Notes: generated from the letters alone by a model not told the origin. A DNA stretch of 64,000 bases from an uncultured Aquimarina sp. (GCA_947493035.1 CANLOW010000001.1:434001-498000); one strand, 5' to 3'. Shown: positions 35,727-44,596, counted from the stretch's first letter. Numbers and translations: made by a program.

Positions 35727-36146
35727 ATGGAAGAAGTATCAATACAATTCGCAAAAGATGTTTTGAAATCCAGAGGATTGAAACAAACCTCTACAAGAGT
35801 TGCATTGATCTCTAATATTCATAATTATGCTGCTGCAATGCCATATACAGCATTGCAGAAATCACTAGAAGCAGATCGTACAACAATCTATCGTACATTA
35901 AATACGCTTATGGATGAATGTATTATTCATAAAGCTAAAGAAAAAGGTAATGAAACTTACTATGCTGTGTGTGGAAACGAATGTACTTCGCATAAACATT
36001 CACATAACCATATTCATTTTCAATGTACAGTCTGTAAAAAGGTGACTTGTGAAACATTAATCAATGAGATACACCTCGAATTAGCCAAGCATCACATAGA
36101 AAGCGTTGAGATTAATGTAAATGGGGTTTGTGATGAGTGTAGGTAA
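35727..36146 (+). CDS. Fur/Zur-family metal-responsive repressor
   Basis: 139 residues. Winged helix (LKSRGLKQTSTRVALISNIHNY, then LEADRTTIYRTLNTLMDE) and a dimerisation domain with the two zinc Cys pairs CTVCKK and CDEC and a His-rich CTSHKHSHNHIHFQC block. This lacks nothing essential for a Fur-type sensor; the operon content points to zinc (Zur) rather than iron. It starts two bases after the receptor stop, so it is co-transcribed and likely controls its own operon through the palindrome at 32735-32775. Confidence 0.88.
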   Translation: MEEVSIQFAKDVLKSRGLKQTSTRVALISNIHNYAAAMPYTALQKSLEADRTTIYRTLNTLMDECIIHKAKEKGNETYYAVCGNECTSHKHSHNHIHFQCTVCKKVTCETLINEIHLELAKHHIESVEINVNGVCDECR

Positions 36147-36171
36147 TTAGTTTAATAAGATTTTGAATCCA

Positions 36172-36664
36172 AATTCCCCTCTTGAGAGGGGCTAGGGGTG
36201 TGTTTTAGTAACTAGATTTCTCTTCAAATACAAGGATGAATTTTTCGACAGCAGCCATTACATTTCTCATTTCTGTAAGGACTTCAGTATCGCTAAACCT
36301 TAAAATGGAAATTCCAAGATCATTCATTTTTTGTTCTTTTTTCAAGTCTCTTTCATAAGTTTCTTCAAGTAGATGCGAATACCCGTCTACTTCAATCCCA
36401 AGCATTAATTCATGACAAAAGAAGTCAAGGATATAGTTGTCAATTGGTTTTTGTCGATGAAAGTCATATCCAAACATTTGTTTTCCTTTCAATCTTAACC
36501 ATAAGATAATTTCTGCTTTAGTGCTGTTATTTCTGAGCTGTCGAGCTAATGCTTTAAGTTGAGGGTTATAGGGTATGATTTTTCTTTTCAAAGATGTGTT
36601 TTGTAACGGACATTATAAATATAGTTTATTTTACACACCCCTAACCCCTCTCAAGAGGGGAATT
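36172..36664. mobile_element. Inverted-repeat-bounded nuclease element (493 bp)
   Basis: Left repeat 36172-36203 and right repeat 36633-36664 are reverse complements over 32 bp with one mismatch. Each contains the perfect 16-bp palindrome CCCCTCTTGAGAGGGG, so each end can fold alone, and both can pair together. The only gene inside is a DUF559 nuclease (36205-36591), whose stop begins 2 bp past the left repeat. No target duplication is evident. Mobility is inferred, not shown. Confidence 0.65.
36205..36591 (-). CDS. DUF559 (Vsr-like) endonuclease-domain protein
   Basis: 128 residues. The DUF559 fold, related to very-short-patch-repair (Vsr) and other PD-(D/E)xK nucleases, spans most of it: LARQLRNNSTKAEIILWLRLKGKQMFGYDFHRQKPIDNYILDFFCHEL, with the catalytic-type block LGIEVDGYSH and ILRFSDTEV near the end. 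Here the acidic residues D/E fall as D-F-F..G-I-E-V-D-G. It probably cuts or nicks DNA; the target is unknown. It is the sole gene between 32-bp inverted repeats, and its stop codon lies 2 bp from the left repeat. Confidence 0.85.
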   Translation of the reverse strand: MKRKIIPYNPQLKALARQLRNNSTKAEIILWLRLKGKQMFGYDFHRQKPIDNYILDFFCHELMLGIEVDGYSHLLEETYERDLKKEQKMNDLGISILRFSDTEVLTEMRNVMAAVEKFILVFEEKSSY

Positions 36665-36694
36665 ATACTATTTTCTGATGAAATAGTATAAAAA

Positions 36695-37054
36695 CTACAC
36701 CTTGATCACTTTAAAAACTACTTTTTCTAAATCTATATTTTTAATAGGAGTTAATTCGATCATATAGACACCAGGAGGGTACGAGCTGGTACTTAATCCA
36801 GCACTTTCAGTAGTGCTATTGAGGTTAAAAACTTCCTTTCCTAAGATATCAAATACTTTAAGAGAATAAGGTTCTTTCATCCCTTTGATAAGGATGTAAT
36901 CGGAGAAAGGGTTAGGGGCTGCTTTAATCGGTTCTTCTTGGATATCATAATTCGTAAAGTCTTTAGAATTTGATTCTAAAGAGTGAGTTGATTGAAGGCT
37001 TTGTCCAAAAAAACAGAAACTACCCAAAATGAAAAAAATGTAGGCTAAGTTCAT
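36695..37054 (-). CDS. Small secreted protein consisting mainly of a T9SS sorting domain
   Basis: 119 residues. After a signal peptide (YIFFILGSFCFFGQS) only about 35 residues precede the type A sorting domain (AAPNPFSDYILIKGM, LKVFDILGKEVFNL, YPPGVYMIEL, ending in basic KVIKV). So almost the whole mature protein is the secretion signal that normally sits at the C-terminus of larger cargo. Either a minimal secreted peptide or the remnant of a truncated T9SS protein; no frameshift was found upstream. Confidence 0.7.
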   Translation of the reverse strand: MNLAYIFFILGSFCFFGQSLQSTHSLESNSKDFTNYDIQEEPIKAAPNPFSDYILIKGMKEPYSLKVFDILGKEVFNLNSTTESAGLSTSSYPPGVYMIELTPIKNIDLEKVVFKVIKV

Positions 37055-37134
37055 TTTGTATAATTATATTACAAAAATACGGTATTAATTGATTGTTAAT
37101 GTTTTAGTTCGATGAAAGGCGGATTATTTTACTG

Positions 37135-40100
37135 TTAATTGAGCTTATAGTATACTTGTTCTTCCTCGAGCCAAGTTAGTAATTCATCTGTTATGTCAAC
37201 TTTAAGTTTTCGACTAGGCATTGTTATATGAAGCTTTTCTGTAGGCTCGAATACTTGGACACTAAGGCTCTTACTTCCTAAGAATTGATGTATCCCATTA
37301 TAAAGTGTATCAATGTATACTTCGCTAAGATCTTTAACATTTAATTGGAGTGTCAGTTTAGAGGAAAGCTGCTCTACTACATCATGTAGTTGACCAAATT
37401 CACGGAACACAATTCTAGGTTCTCCTCTTTTACCCGATTCTTTGTTTACAAATCCTTCACGAACATAAGCTTTAACATGCACAAAAGTATTGACGACTAA
37501 ATAAGGCCTAAATTTTAAATAATCATCATTAAAAATTCTGAATTCATGAGCAACATTATAATCTTCTATGATAAAAGTAGCCCAACCTTTTCCTGTTTTA
37601 GTAACACGATGCTCTACGGTCGTTACAATACCTCCAAAAGTAATTTCGCGATTGACAACCTGTTCTAGATTTTCAAAGTCTTTTAGTTCTCCATTGCAAA
37701 AGTGTTTTAAGGCTTGTTTATGATCATCTAAAGGATGTCCAGAGATATAAATTCCTACAACTTCTCTTTCTTTTGCCAGGGATTCTAATGTACCCCATTC
37801 TTCACAAGGAGGTATAATAGGTTCGGGAAATTGAACTTCGCTACTTTCTCCAAATAAACTTACTTGAGCAGAATTTTTACTTGCCTGAAAATTACTTCCA
37901 TATTTCATGGCTTTTTCTAAGAAAGTCGATCCACCATCATCATTATTAAAAAACTGAGCACGATGCATATCTCCTAAAGAATCAAATCCGCCAGCAAGCG
38001 CCAAACTTTCAAAAGCTTTTTTATTTGCCGCACGGAGATCGATACGTTTTGTGAGGTCAAAAATAGAGTCATATTTTCCATCCTCTTTTCTATTCTCTAT
38101 AATCGTTTTTACAGCACCAGTACCCACACCTTTAATAGCTCCCATTCCAAAACGGATAGCCCCTTCTTCGTTTACCGAGAATTTTCGGAAAGATTCGTTA
38201 ACATCAGGGCCAAGTACTTTTATTCCCATACGTTTACACTCTTCCATAAAGAAGGTAATCGTTTTAATATCGTTCATGTTATTGGAAAGTACCGCGGCCA
38301 TATATTCTGCAGGGTAGTTTGCTTTACAATAAGCTGTTTGATAAGCTACCCAAGCATAACACGTAGAGTGCGATTTGTTAAAGGCATAGGATGCAAATGC
38401 TTCCCAGTCTTTCCAAATTTTTTCCAAAACCGTTGCATCATGTCCCTTCGCTTCCGCTTGGGCTATGAATTTTGGTTTCATTTTATCAAGTACATATTTT
38501 TGCTTTTTACCCATGGCTTTACGCAGCGTATCGGCTTCACCTTTAGTAAAGTCTGCCAATTTCTGCGACAGCAACATAACTTGCTCTTGATATACTGTAA
38601 TTCCGTAAGTTTCTGCTAAATACTCCTCACAGGCATCGAGGTCATATTTGATTTCTTCATCCCCATGCTTACGAGCAATGAAACTAGGAATATATTCCAT
38701 CGGTCCAGGTCGATACAAGGCATTCATGGCAATAAGATCGGCAAATACGGTTGGTTTTAATGAGCGCATGTGTTTTTGCATTCCAGGAGATTCGTATTGG
38801 AATACCCCTACCGTTTCACCACGCTGGAAAAGTTCGTATGTTTTTTGATCATCAAGCGGGAAGTTTTCTGGATCTAACTCTACACCATGTATTGCTTTTA
38901 CAATCTTTACGGTATCCTTAATCAATGTAAGGGTCTTCAGACCCAAGAAATCCATTTTTAATAGCCCCGCATTTTCCACCACTGAGTTATCGAACTGGGT
39001 ACAATACATGTCCGAATCTTTGGCAAGTGCTACGGGTACGAATTTGGTAATATCATCGGGTGTAATAATTACCCCACAGGCATGGATACCTGTGTTACGC
39101 ATAGAGCCTTCTAAAATTTGTGCTTGGCGCACGGTGTTCCCTTCCAAGCCTTCACTGGCAGCAACATCTTCTAGTTCTTGTATTTTTTGAATTTCTTCGG
39201 CATTGAATTTTGCCTTTAACTTATCGGTTCCCACACCCATGATCTTTTTTAGCTTGGTCATATCTGGGATAAGCTTTGCTAAGCGATCGGCTTCATGAAG
39301 TGGCAAATCTAAAGCACGGGCCGTATCTCTAATAGAAGATTTGGCTGCCATGGTACCATAGGTAATAATTTGGGCTACCTGATTTGAACCATATTTATCA
39401 ATTACATATTGCATTACGCTTCCACGACCTTCATCATCAAAGTCAATATCAATATCGGGCATTCCAATACGATCAGGATTTAAGAAACGCTCAAAAAGAA
39501 GATCATATTTGATAGGGTCTAGATTGGTAATCCATAGACAGTAAGCCACAGCAGAACCCGCAGCAGAACCACGCCCAGGCCCCACGGAAACCCCCATATC
39601 ACGTGCTGCACGAATAAAATCTTCCACAATCAAGAAGTATCCAGGATACCCTGTTTTTTCGATTACAGAAAGCTCAAAATCTAAGCGTTCTCGAATGCTA
39701 TCCGTAATTTCCTCGTATCTGATTTTAGCACCTTCATAAGTAATATGTCGTAGAAAAGCATTTTCACCACGCTTACCCCCATCAACTGCATCTTGTGGGT
39801 CTACAAATTCTTCAGGGATATCAAATGCTGGTAGAATTACATCATGGGCTAAAGGATAAATGTCAACTTTATCGACTACTTCCTTTATATTCAAAATGGC
39901 TTCAGGAATGTCTTTAAACAATTCCTTCATTTGGTCAGCAGACTTGTAATAATATTCCTGGTTCGGTAAGCCATAACGATACCCACGTCCACGACCAATT
40001 GGAGTCGCTTGTTTTTCTCCGTCTTTTACACATAATAAAATATCATGCGCGTTAGCGTTATCCTTATTTCCGTAATAGGTGTTATTTGTGGCAATGATTT

Positions 40101-41577
40101 TTACCTCATGTTTTCTCGCAAGTTTAATTAATACATCATTTACACGGTCTTCATCTTCTTGTCCATGTCGCATGATTTCAACATACAAGTCATCACCAAA
40201 CTGCTCTTTCCACCATACTAAGGCCTCTTCTCCTTGCTTTTCACCAACATTAAGCAGTTTGCTAGGGACTTCTCCATATAAATTACCCGTTAGAGCAATT
40301 ACATCTTCCTTATATTGCTCAATTACTTTTTTGTCGATACGCGGTACATAATACTTACCATCAACAAAGGCTATGGAAGACATTTTAGAGAGATTTAGAT
40401 ACCCATTTTTGTTCTTTGCAAGTAGCACAATTTGATATCCATTATCTTTTACAGATTTATTGGTATGGTCTTCGCAAACATGGAATTCACAGCCAACTAT
40501 TGGGGTAATTTCTTGTTCTAAATCAAGTTCTTCTAGAGGTTCTTGACCTTCTTCTAGAGTACCATTTTGGGTGGCTTCATATCTAGCTTGTTTCTCTGCA
40601 TTTCTGCCCTTTACGCCTTTATTGTGTCCAATGATTCCTTCTACAAACTGAAAAGCTCCCATCATATTCGCATGATCGGTCATAGCCACTGCTGGCATCT
40701 TTTCTTTTGCTGTAATAGAAATCAATTCTCCAATACCAATAGTGGATTGTAGTATCGAAAATTGAGAATGGTTATGCAAATGCGCAAAAGTCGCGTCTTT
40801 TAGTAATTCGGCATTAGCAGCTAAATCTTCAGTAGAAAGTGAATCATCTCCTTGAAGTTTTTCGAGTTGCTTTCTAATTTTAGCCGAAGCCGCTTTAAGA
40901 TTAATATGCTTTAGCCCTATAACCTCGAAAGGAGCAGGGTTAACTTCTTTAAAGCGTTGGTAATAATCTTTTGGAGCATCTAATTGCTCTAGTGTATATT
41001 GTTGTTTACGAACTAATTCTAAGAAACAACGCGTGGTAGCTTCTACATCGGCAGTTGCATTATGCGCATCACCAAAACCTTCTCCGAATAAAAAAGTGTG
41101 TAATTCTGTTAATGTTGGTAGCTTGAATCTTCCACCACGTCCTCCAGGGATTTGACATAAACCCGCAGTATGTTCTGTACAGGTATCCAACACAGGAAGC
41201 TCACTCATGGTACTTTCTAACTCATTTCGATAGAATTCACAGCCCATAATATTAACGTCAAACCCTACATTTTGCCCCACAACAAATTTAGACTTGGTTA
41301 ATACTTCGTTGAATTTTTCTAATACCTCAGAAAGTGGCACCCCTTCTTTCTCTGCCAATTCAGTAGAAATACCGTGTATTTTTTCAGAATCATAAGGGAT
41401 GTTAAATCCATCAGGCTTAATTAGGTAATCTTGATGCTCGATACATATTCCCATTTCATCATGCAGCTGCCAAGCAATCTGTATGGCTCTTGGCCAGTTG
41501 TCAGTATCGGTAATAGGTGCATTGTAATTTTTGGGTAAACCAGTGGTTTCAGTATCGAAAATTAGGTACATGGGCAA
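37135..41577 (-). CDS. dnaE: DNA polymerase III alpha subunit with N-terminal 3'-5' exonuclease
   Basis: The replicative polymerase, 1480 residues. N-terminal DnaQ-like exonuclease (about 1-200): motif I FDTETTG (D8, E10), motif II VGQNVGFDVN, motif III HNATADVEA. Next a PHP domain (AHLHNHSQFSILQS, AVAMTDHANM), then the C-family polymerase palm with MPDIDIDFDDEGRG near 705-717 (catalytic Asp) and YQEQVM/ADTLRKAMGKK finger segments. The C-terminal OB fold (ITFGGIVTTVEHRVTKTGKGW) follows. The built-in exonuclease is known from Flavobacteriaceae DnaE proteins. It is monocistronic; -7 box TAAATTTG at 41599-41606. Confidence 0.95.
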   Translation of the reverse strand: MPMYLIFDTETTGLPKNYNAPITDTDNWPRAIQIAWQLHDEMGICIEHQDYLIKPDGFNIPYDSEKIHGISTELAEKEGVPLSEVLEKFNEVLTKSKFVVGQNVGFDVNIMGCEFYRNELESTMSELPVLDTCTEHTAGLCQIPGGRGGRFKLPTLTELHTFLFGEGFGDAHNATADVEATTRCFLELVRKQQYTLEQLDAPKDYYQRFKEVNPAPFEVIGLKHINLKAASAKIRKQLEKLQGDDSLSTEDLAANAELLKDATFAHLHNHSQFSILQSTIGIGELISITAKEKMPAVAMTDHANMMGAFQFVEGIIGHNKGVKGRNAEKQARYEATQNGTLEEGQEPLEELDLEQEITPIVGCEFHVCEDHTNKSVKDNGYQIVLLAKNKNGYLNLSKMSSIAFVDGKYYVPRIDKKVIEQYKEDVIALTGNLYGEVPSKLLNVGEKQGEEALVWWKEQFGDDLYVEIMRHGQEDEDRVNDVLIKLARKHEVKIIATNNTYYGNKDNANAHDILLCVKDGEKQATPIGRGRGYRYGLPNQEYYYKSADQMKELFKDIPEAILNIKEVVDKVDIYPLAHDVILPAFDIPEEFVDPQDAVDGGKRGENAFLRHITYEGAKIRYEEITDSIRERLDFELSVIEKTGYPGYFLIVEDFIRAARDMGVSVGPGRGSAAGSAVAYCLWITNLDPIKYDLLFERFLNPDRIGMPDIDIDFDDEGRGSVMQYVIDKYGSNQVAQIITYGTMAAKSSIRDTARALDLPLHEADRLAKLIPDMTKLKKIMGVGTDKLKAKFNAEEIQKIQELEDVAASEGLEGNTVRQAQILEGSMRNTGIHACGVIITPDDITKFVPVALAKDSDMYCTQFDNSVVENAGLLKMDFLGLKTLTLIKDTVKIVKAIHGVELDPENFPLDDQKTYELFQRGETVGVFQYESPGMQKHMRSLKPTVFADLIAMNALYRPGPMEYIPSFIARKHGDEEIKYDLDACEEYLAETYGITVYQEQVMLLSQKLADFTKGEADTLRKAMGKKQKYVLDKMKPKFIAQAEAKGHDATVLEKIWKDWEAFASYAFNKSHSTCYAWVAYQTAYCKANYPAEYMAAVLSNNMNDIKTITFFMEECKRMGIKVLGPDVNESFRKFSVNEEGAIRFGMGAIKGVGTGAVKTIIENRKEDGKYDSIFDLTKRIDLRAANKKAFESLALAGGFDSLGDMHRAQFFNNDDGGSTFLEKAMKYGSNFQASKNSAQVSLFGESSEVQFPEPIIPPCEEWGTLESLAKEREVVGIYISGHPLDDHKQALKHFCNGELKDFENLEQVVNREITFGGIVTTVEHRVTKTGKGWATFIIEDYNVAHEFRIFNDDYLKFRPYLVVNTFVHVKAYVREGFVNKESGKRGEPRIVFREFGQLHDVVEQLSSKLTLQLNVKDLSEVYIDTLYNGIHQFLGSKSLSVQVFEPTEKLHITMPSRKLKVDITDELLTWLEEEQVYYKLN

Positions 41578-41598
41578 CTAAAAAATAGGGTGTGATTA

Positions 41599-41606
41599 CA
41601 AATTTA
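41599..41606 (-). promoter_or_regulatory. Candidate dnaE -7 box TAAATTTG
   Basis: TAnnTTTG on the minus strand, 22 bp before the dnaE start codon; no TTG at a suitable distance. Confidence 0.4.
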
Positions 41607-41652
41607 GAATATATAGAGGAATTATAGCATATTGATAGTTATAAAGAAAGCT

Positions 41653-43056
41653 TTACCATTGATCTGTTTTAAAAGGGGGGATCGGTACTCCCTGCTTGTC
41701 AAATAAACTAGAGGAGTACCAATTGGACCATGCATACCTAACAGCAACAGGCTTTTTTACTTTAGGGTGAAATAATTCTAGGGTGTTTTCCTCTTTGTTT
41801 AATATAACTTTTGCAGGATAGAAAATTTTATTTTTTCCAGCAATCGTAAAATTGGAGTCATACTTTTTTTTCGAAGTCAGGGATAATTTAGTGTTGAATT
41901 CGATAAGTGCTTTATTTTTTTCTATGGAGAATTTATTAGGAAGTATTGGTGCACAATCTATGTTTTCAAATCCGTATTGATTTTGCAAAGCACAATTTGC
42001 GAGTCGTTTTCCAATAACTGATTTGTTTACGGGATGGATATCCATTTCTTCGCCAGTATCTCCTGTGGTAATGATACCTGTGTTTTTTGTATTTAAAAAA
42101 GTATTTAATTGAGCTTCTCTTATAATAGAAGCATGCCAGTTTTTCCCATATTCAAAAGGGGCTAGTTGCACAAAATGAAAAGGTAAATCAGGAGCATTCC
42201 AGTCAGACCTCCAAGAAGCGATCATTTCAGTAAACATCTGCTCATACAAATTTGGATTTTGATAAACATTAGCTTCTCCTTGATACCATAAGATGCCTTT
42301 TACTTTTAGGTTAAGAAAAGGATAGACCATAGTATTGTAAAGTACTGTCGGAGATTGAAATGTAATTTCTTCAGGATCAAAAGAAGGAAGATCAATTTGG
42401 TTGAATTTTGAAGCAAGAATTTTTCTGCTCATCCATCCTTCGATAGGAGTTCCCGAATAAGCAATATTAATAATACCAATAGGAATACTTAATTTTTGGT
42501 GTAGGTGATTTGCAAAAGAAAAACCGACAGCACTAAAGTTAGAAAGAGTAGTCGGGTTAGCAGTGGTCCATTGCCCTTTACCTTCTGTTTTTGGTTTGTA
42601 GTGAAAGCTTCTTTCAAGATGAAATTGACGGATTTGTATGTTATTTCCTTCGACACTATTTACTGGGATTGTATGCCCCCTTTTTGCAAGTGCTCCAATG
42701 GAGTATTCCATATTTGATTGCCCTGCACAGATCCATAATTCGCCGAACATAATATGTGAAACTCTTTTTGCTGAAGTAGTTGAGGTAATTGTAAAAGAAT
42801 GCTCTTTTAAATCTGCTTTAGGGGTATCAATAAGAAATTCCCAATATCCATTGGTATTAGAAGTAGTATTTAAAATTTGTGATAACCAAGAACTTTCAAA
42901 ATGGATCGTTTCATTCTTTTCACTCCATCCCCATATGCGATTTTCTTCTTTTCGTTGAAGGATCATATGATCTTTAAAAATAGGAGCTAGTTTTAATTGA
43001 GCTTGAAATGAGGAGGTTACTAAAAGTAGACTGAGGAGTAAGCGTCTTAAGAGCAT
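41653..43056 (-). CDS. Sialate O-acetylesterase-like SGNH esterase
   Basis: 467 residues, exported (signal ends TSSFQAQ). SASA-family esterase: N-terminal LKLAPIFKDHMILQR, GELWICAGQSNMEYSIG with the Ser nucleophile (GQSNM), ILWYQGEANVYQN, and a late DIHPVNKSVIGKRLA block with the Asp-His pair. It deacetylates sialic acids or other acetylated sugars (xylans, algal polysaccharides) in the periplasm. No nan genes are near, so a plant or algal ester substrate is just as likely. Monocistronic. Confidence 0.9.
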   Translation of the reverse strand: MLLRRLLLSLLLVTSSFQAQLKLAPIFKDHMILQRKEENRIWGWSEKNETIHFESSWLSQILNTTSNTNGYWEFLIDTPKADLKEHSFTITSTTSAKRVSHIMFGELWICAGQSNMEYSIGALAKRGHTIPVNSVEGNNIQIRQFHLERSFHYKPKTEGKGQWTTANPTTLSNFSAVGFSFANHLHQKLSIPIGIINIAYSGTPIEGWMSRKILASKFNQIDLPSFDPEEITFQSPTVLYNTMVYPFLNLKVKGILWYQGEANVYQNPNLYEQMFTEMIASWRSDWNAPDLPFHFVQLAPFEYGKNWHASIIREAQLNTFLNTKNTGIITTGDTGEEMDIHPVNKSVIGKRLANCALQNQYGFENIDCAPILPNKFSIEKNKALIEFNTKLSLTSKKKYDSNFTIAGKNKIFYPAKVILNKEENTLELFHPKVKKPVAVRYAWSNWYSSSLFDKQGVPIPPFKTDQW

Positions 43057-43096
43057 CGGCTAATTTTTGTTGAGAATTTACGATTTTATAATTAGT

Positions 43097-43210
43097 GGGC
43101 TTTGACTGCGCTCAGCCGGACACGTATTTGACATGATATATGTTTATTAAATATTCAACCTCATAGGTTGAATTAGCTATAGCCTGTCCGGCTGAGCGCA
43201 GTCGAAGCCC
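43097..43210. repeat. Nested inverted repeat (REP/MITE-like)
   Basis: Outer arms 43097-43122 and 43185-43210 are reverse complements over 26 bp with one mismatch, and are GC-rich (CTGCGCTCAGCCGGACA) in an AT-rich genome. An inner perfect hairpin ATTCAACCT/AGGTTGAAT lies at 43153-43173. The right arm touches the stop codon of the next gene. Confidence 0.8.
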
Positions 43211-43557
43211 TATTTCCTCTTCACCAGCACATAAAAATCATTATCTAAAGGCAAATACCCTTGGTCATAAACAAAATAGTAGACATTTCCTTCTTTAGTA
43301 ATATATGTTGAGGTAAATAAATCGAATCGAAAACCTTCATTGAGCAATTTGTTTTTGGAGGTTTTTGTTTTTTCTTCAGGATTTAATTTGGTGAGTATGC
43401 GATAATTTTTTCTAAGCGCATTATTTGTGTTTCGAATAAGATTAGTAGCGTCTTTATTAAGGTCATTGTTATAACTATTGCGGCACCCATCTGAGCAAAA
43501 TTTTTTGTCTGATCGGCCAATAATTTTTTCATTACATGCAAGGCAGGTTTTGCTCAT
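43210..43557 (-). CDS. Small zinc-ribbon-type hypothetical protein
   Basis: 115 residues. The N-terminus CLACNEKIIGRSDKKFCSDGCRNSYNN has a CxxC...CxxxC pattern of a treble-clef zinc finger. A basic helix follows (LIRNTNNALRKNYRIL). The rest is a mixed beta region (FDLFTSTYITKEGNVYYFVYDQGY). I recognise it only as a conserved flavobacterial hypothetical protein, with no function known. Its stop codon abuts the nested inverted repeat. Confidence 0.75.
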   Translation of the reverse strand: MSKTCLACNEKIIGRSDKKFCSDGCRNSYNNDLNKDATNLIRNTNNALRKNYRILTKLNPEEKTKTSKNKLLNEGFRFDLFTSTYITKEGNVYYFVYDQGYLPLDNDFYVLVKRK

Positions 43558-43615
43558 TTTAATGAATTATAGCTATATCGTAAATATGAGATATGTTTAC
43601 GTAAAAAACAAGTAG

Positions 43616-43966
43616 TTATTCTTGGTTGAGTTCGGTGGATGGATCCCAAAATAGTTGCTTAAAATTTTCAATTTTATCATCTACAACATTAACACCTTCT
43701 TCCCTTAAAAGGCGTTCCATCATATTCGTTCCGGGGAAATGATGTTTTCCAGTAAGCATTCCTATTCTATTTACCACACGATGAGCAGGAATATTAGGCC
43801 TACTATGGACTGCATTCATCGCCCAGCCTACCATACGTGAACTTCTCGCAGCTCCAAGATATTTTGCGATAGCTCCGTATGAAGTAACCCTACCCTCTGG
43901 AATCAGCACTACGACTTCATAAACGCGATCAAAAAAATTAAGGGTTTCGCCGCTATACTTCCCCAT
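43616..43966 (-). CDS. Alkyltransferase-like (ATL) protein, MGMT family
   Basis: 116 residues matching the DNA-binding half of O6-alkylguanine-DNA alkyltransferase: VLIPEGRVTSYGAIAKYLGAARSSRMVGWAMN (HTH and Arg finger) and IPAHRVVNRIGMLTG. The active-site PCHR is changed to PAHR (Ala61), so it cannot accept an alkyl group. ATL proteins instead bind O6-alkylguanine, flip it out and hand the lesion to nucleotide excision repair. It is the last gene of trmB-lysE-atl, with a 1-bp overlap with lysE. Confidence 0.92.
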   Translation of the reverse strand: MGKYSGETLNFFDRVYEVVVLIPEGRVTSYGAIAKYLGAARSSRMVGWAMNAVHSRPNIPAHRVVNRIGMLTGKHHFPGTNMMERLLREEGVNVVDDKIENFKQLFWDPSTELNQE

Positions 43967-44595
43967 TATTCCACAATAATTCTGATTAATGTTATGGTCA
44001 TCAGTATCAGCATTAAGGCAGCCATTAAGTAATTAGAATATCTAGCGAATTTTTCTTCTTTTATATTGATTTTTAAAAAAGAGATCGCATAAATATACAG
44101 CATTACAAATGTACCTAGTGCAGCTGCAAAAATGAAGTTAGTAACAGTGATATAATCATAGTCTACGGTTCCTTTTATATTTAGAGCCGTTCCGACAGCA
44201 CAGAAAAAAGGAATGGGTAAAATGTTAAATGCGGAGATCATCATTCCTTTAAAGAAACTCTTAGCACTTCCATGTTTTGAAAGTTTCACTTTTTTCTTCG
44301 AATTTCGATATTTCGCTTTAATGAAAAAGTAAATTCCTAATAAAAGAAAAACGACAAGACCTGTACGTAAAATGATACTATACATCCATCGATCGTCGGC
44401 GATATAGCGCGCCAATTGAATGGCTATAAAAGCTTGTATGAGTACTGTGACAGAAGCCCCGATAGCTACGATGATACCACTTTTTTTTCCTCTTTCTAGG
44501 CAGGTCTTTGCAACCGTCATATTCACTAACCCTGGTGGAATGACACCAACAAGAGCTGCGAAAAATGTAATAAAAAAGAGTTTGGTGGTTTCCAA
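43966..44595 (-). CDS. LysE-family translocator
   Basis: 209 residues with six helices. The N-terminal FFITFFAALVGVIPPGLVNMTVAKTCLERGKKSGIIVAIGASVT shows the LysE/RhtB pattern (PPG then GxxxG-rich helices). These proteins export amino acids or related small molecules across the inner membrane; substrate not predictable. It sits between trmB (1 bp gap) and the ATL gene (1 bp overlap), in one transcript. Confidence 0.85.
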   Translation of the reverse strand: METTKLFFITFFAALVGVIPPGLVNMTVAKTCLERGKKSGIIVAIGASVTVLIQAFIAIQLARYIADDRWMYSIILRTGLVVFLLLGIYFFIKAKYRNSKKKVKLSKHGSAKSFFKGMMISAFNILPIPFFCAVGTALNIKGTVDYDYITVTNFIFAAALGTFVMLYIYAISFLKINIKEEKFARYSNYLMAALMLILMTITLIRIIVE

Positions 44596-44596
44596 G

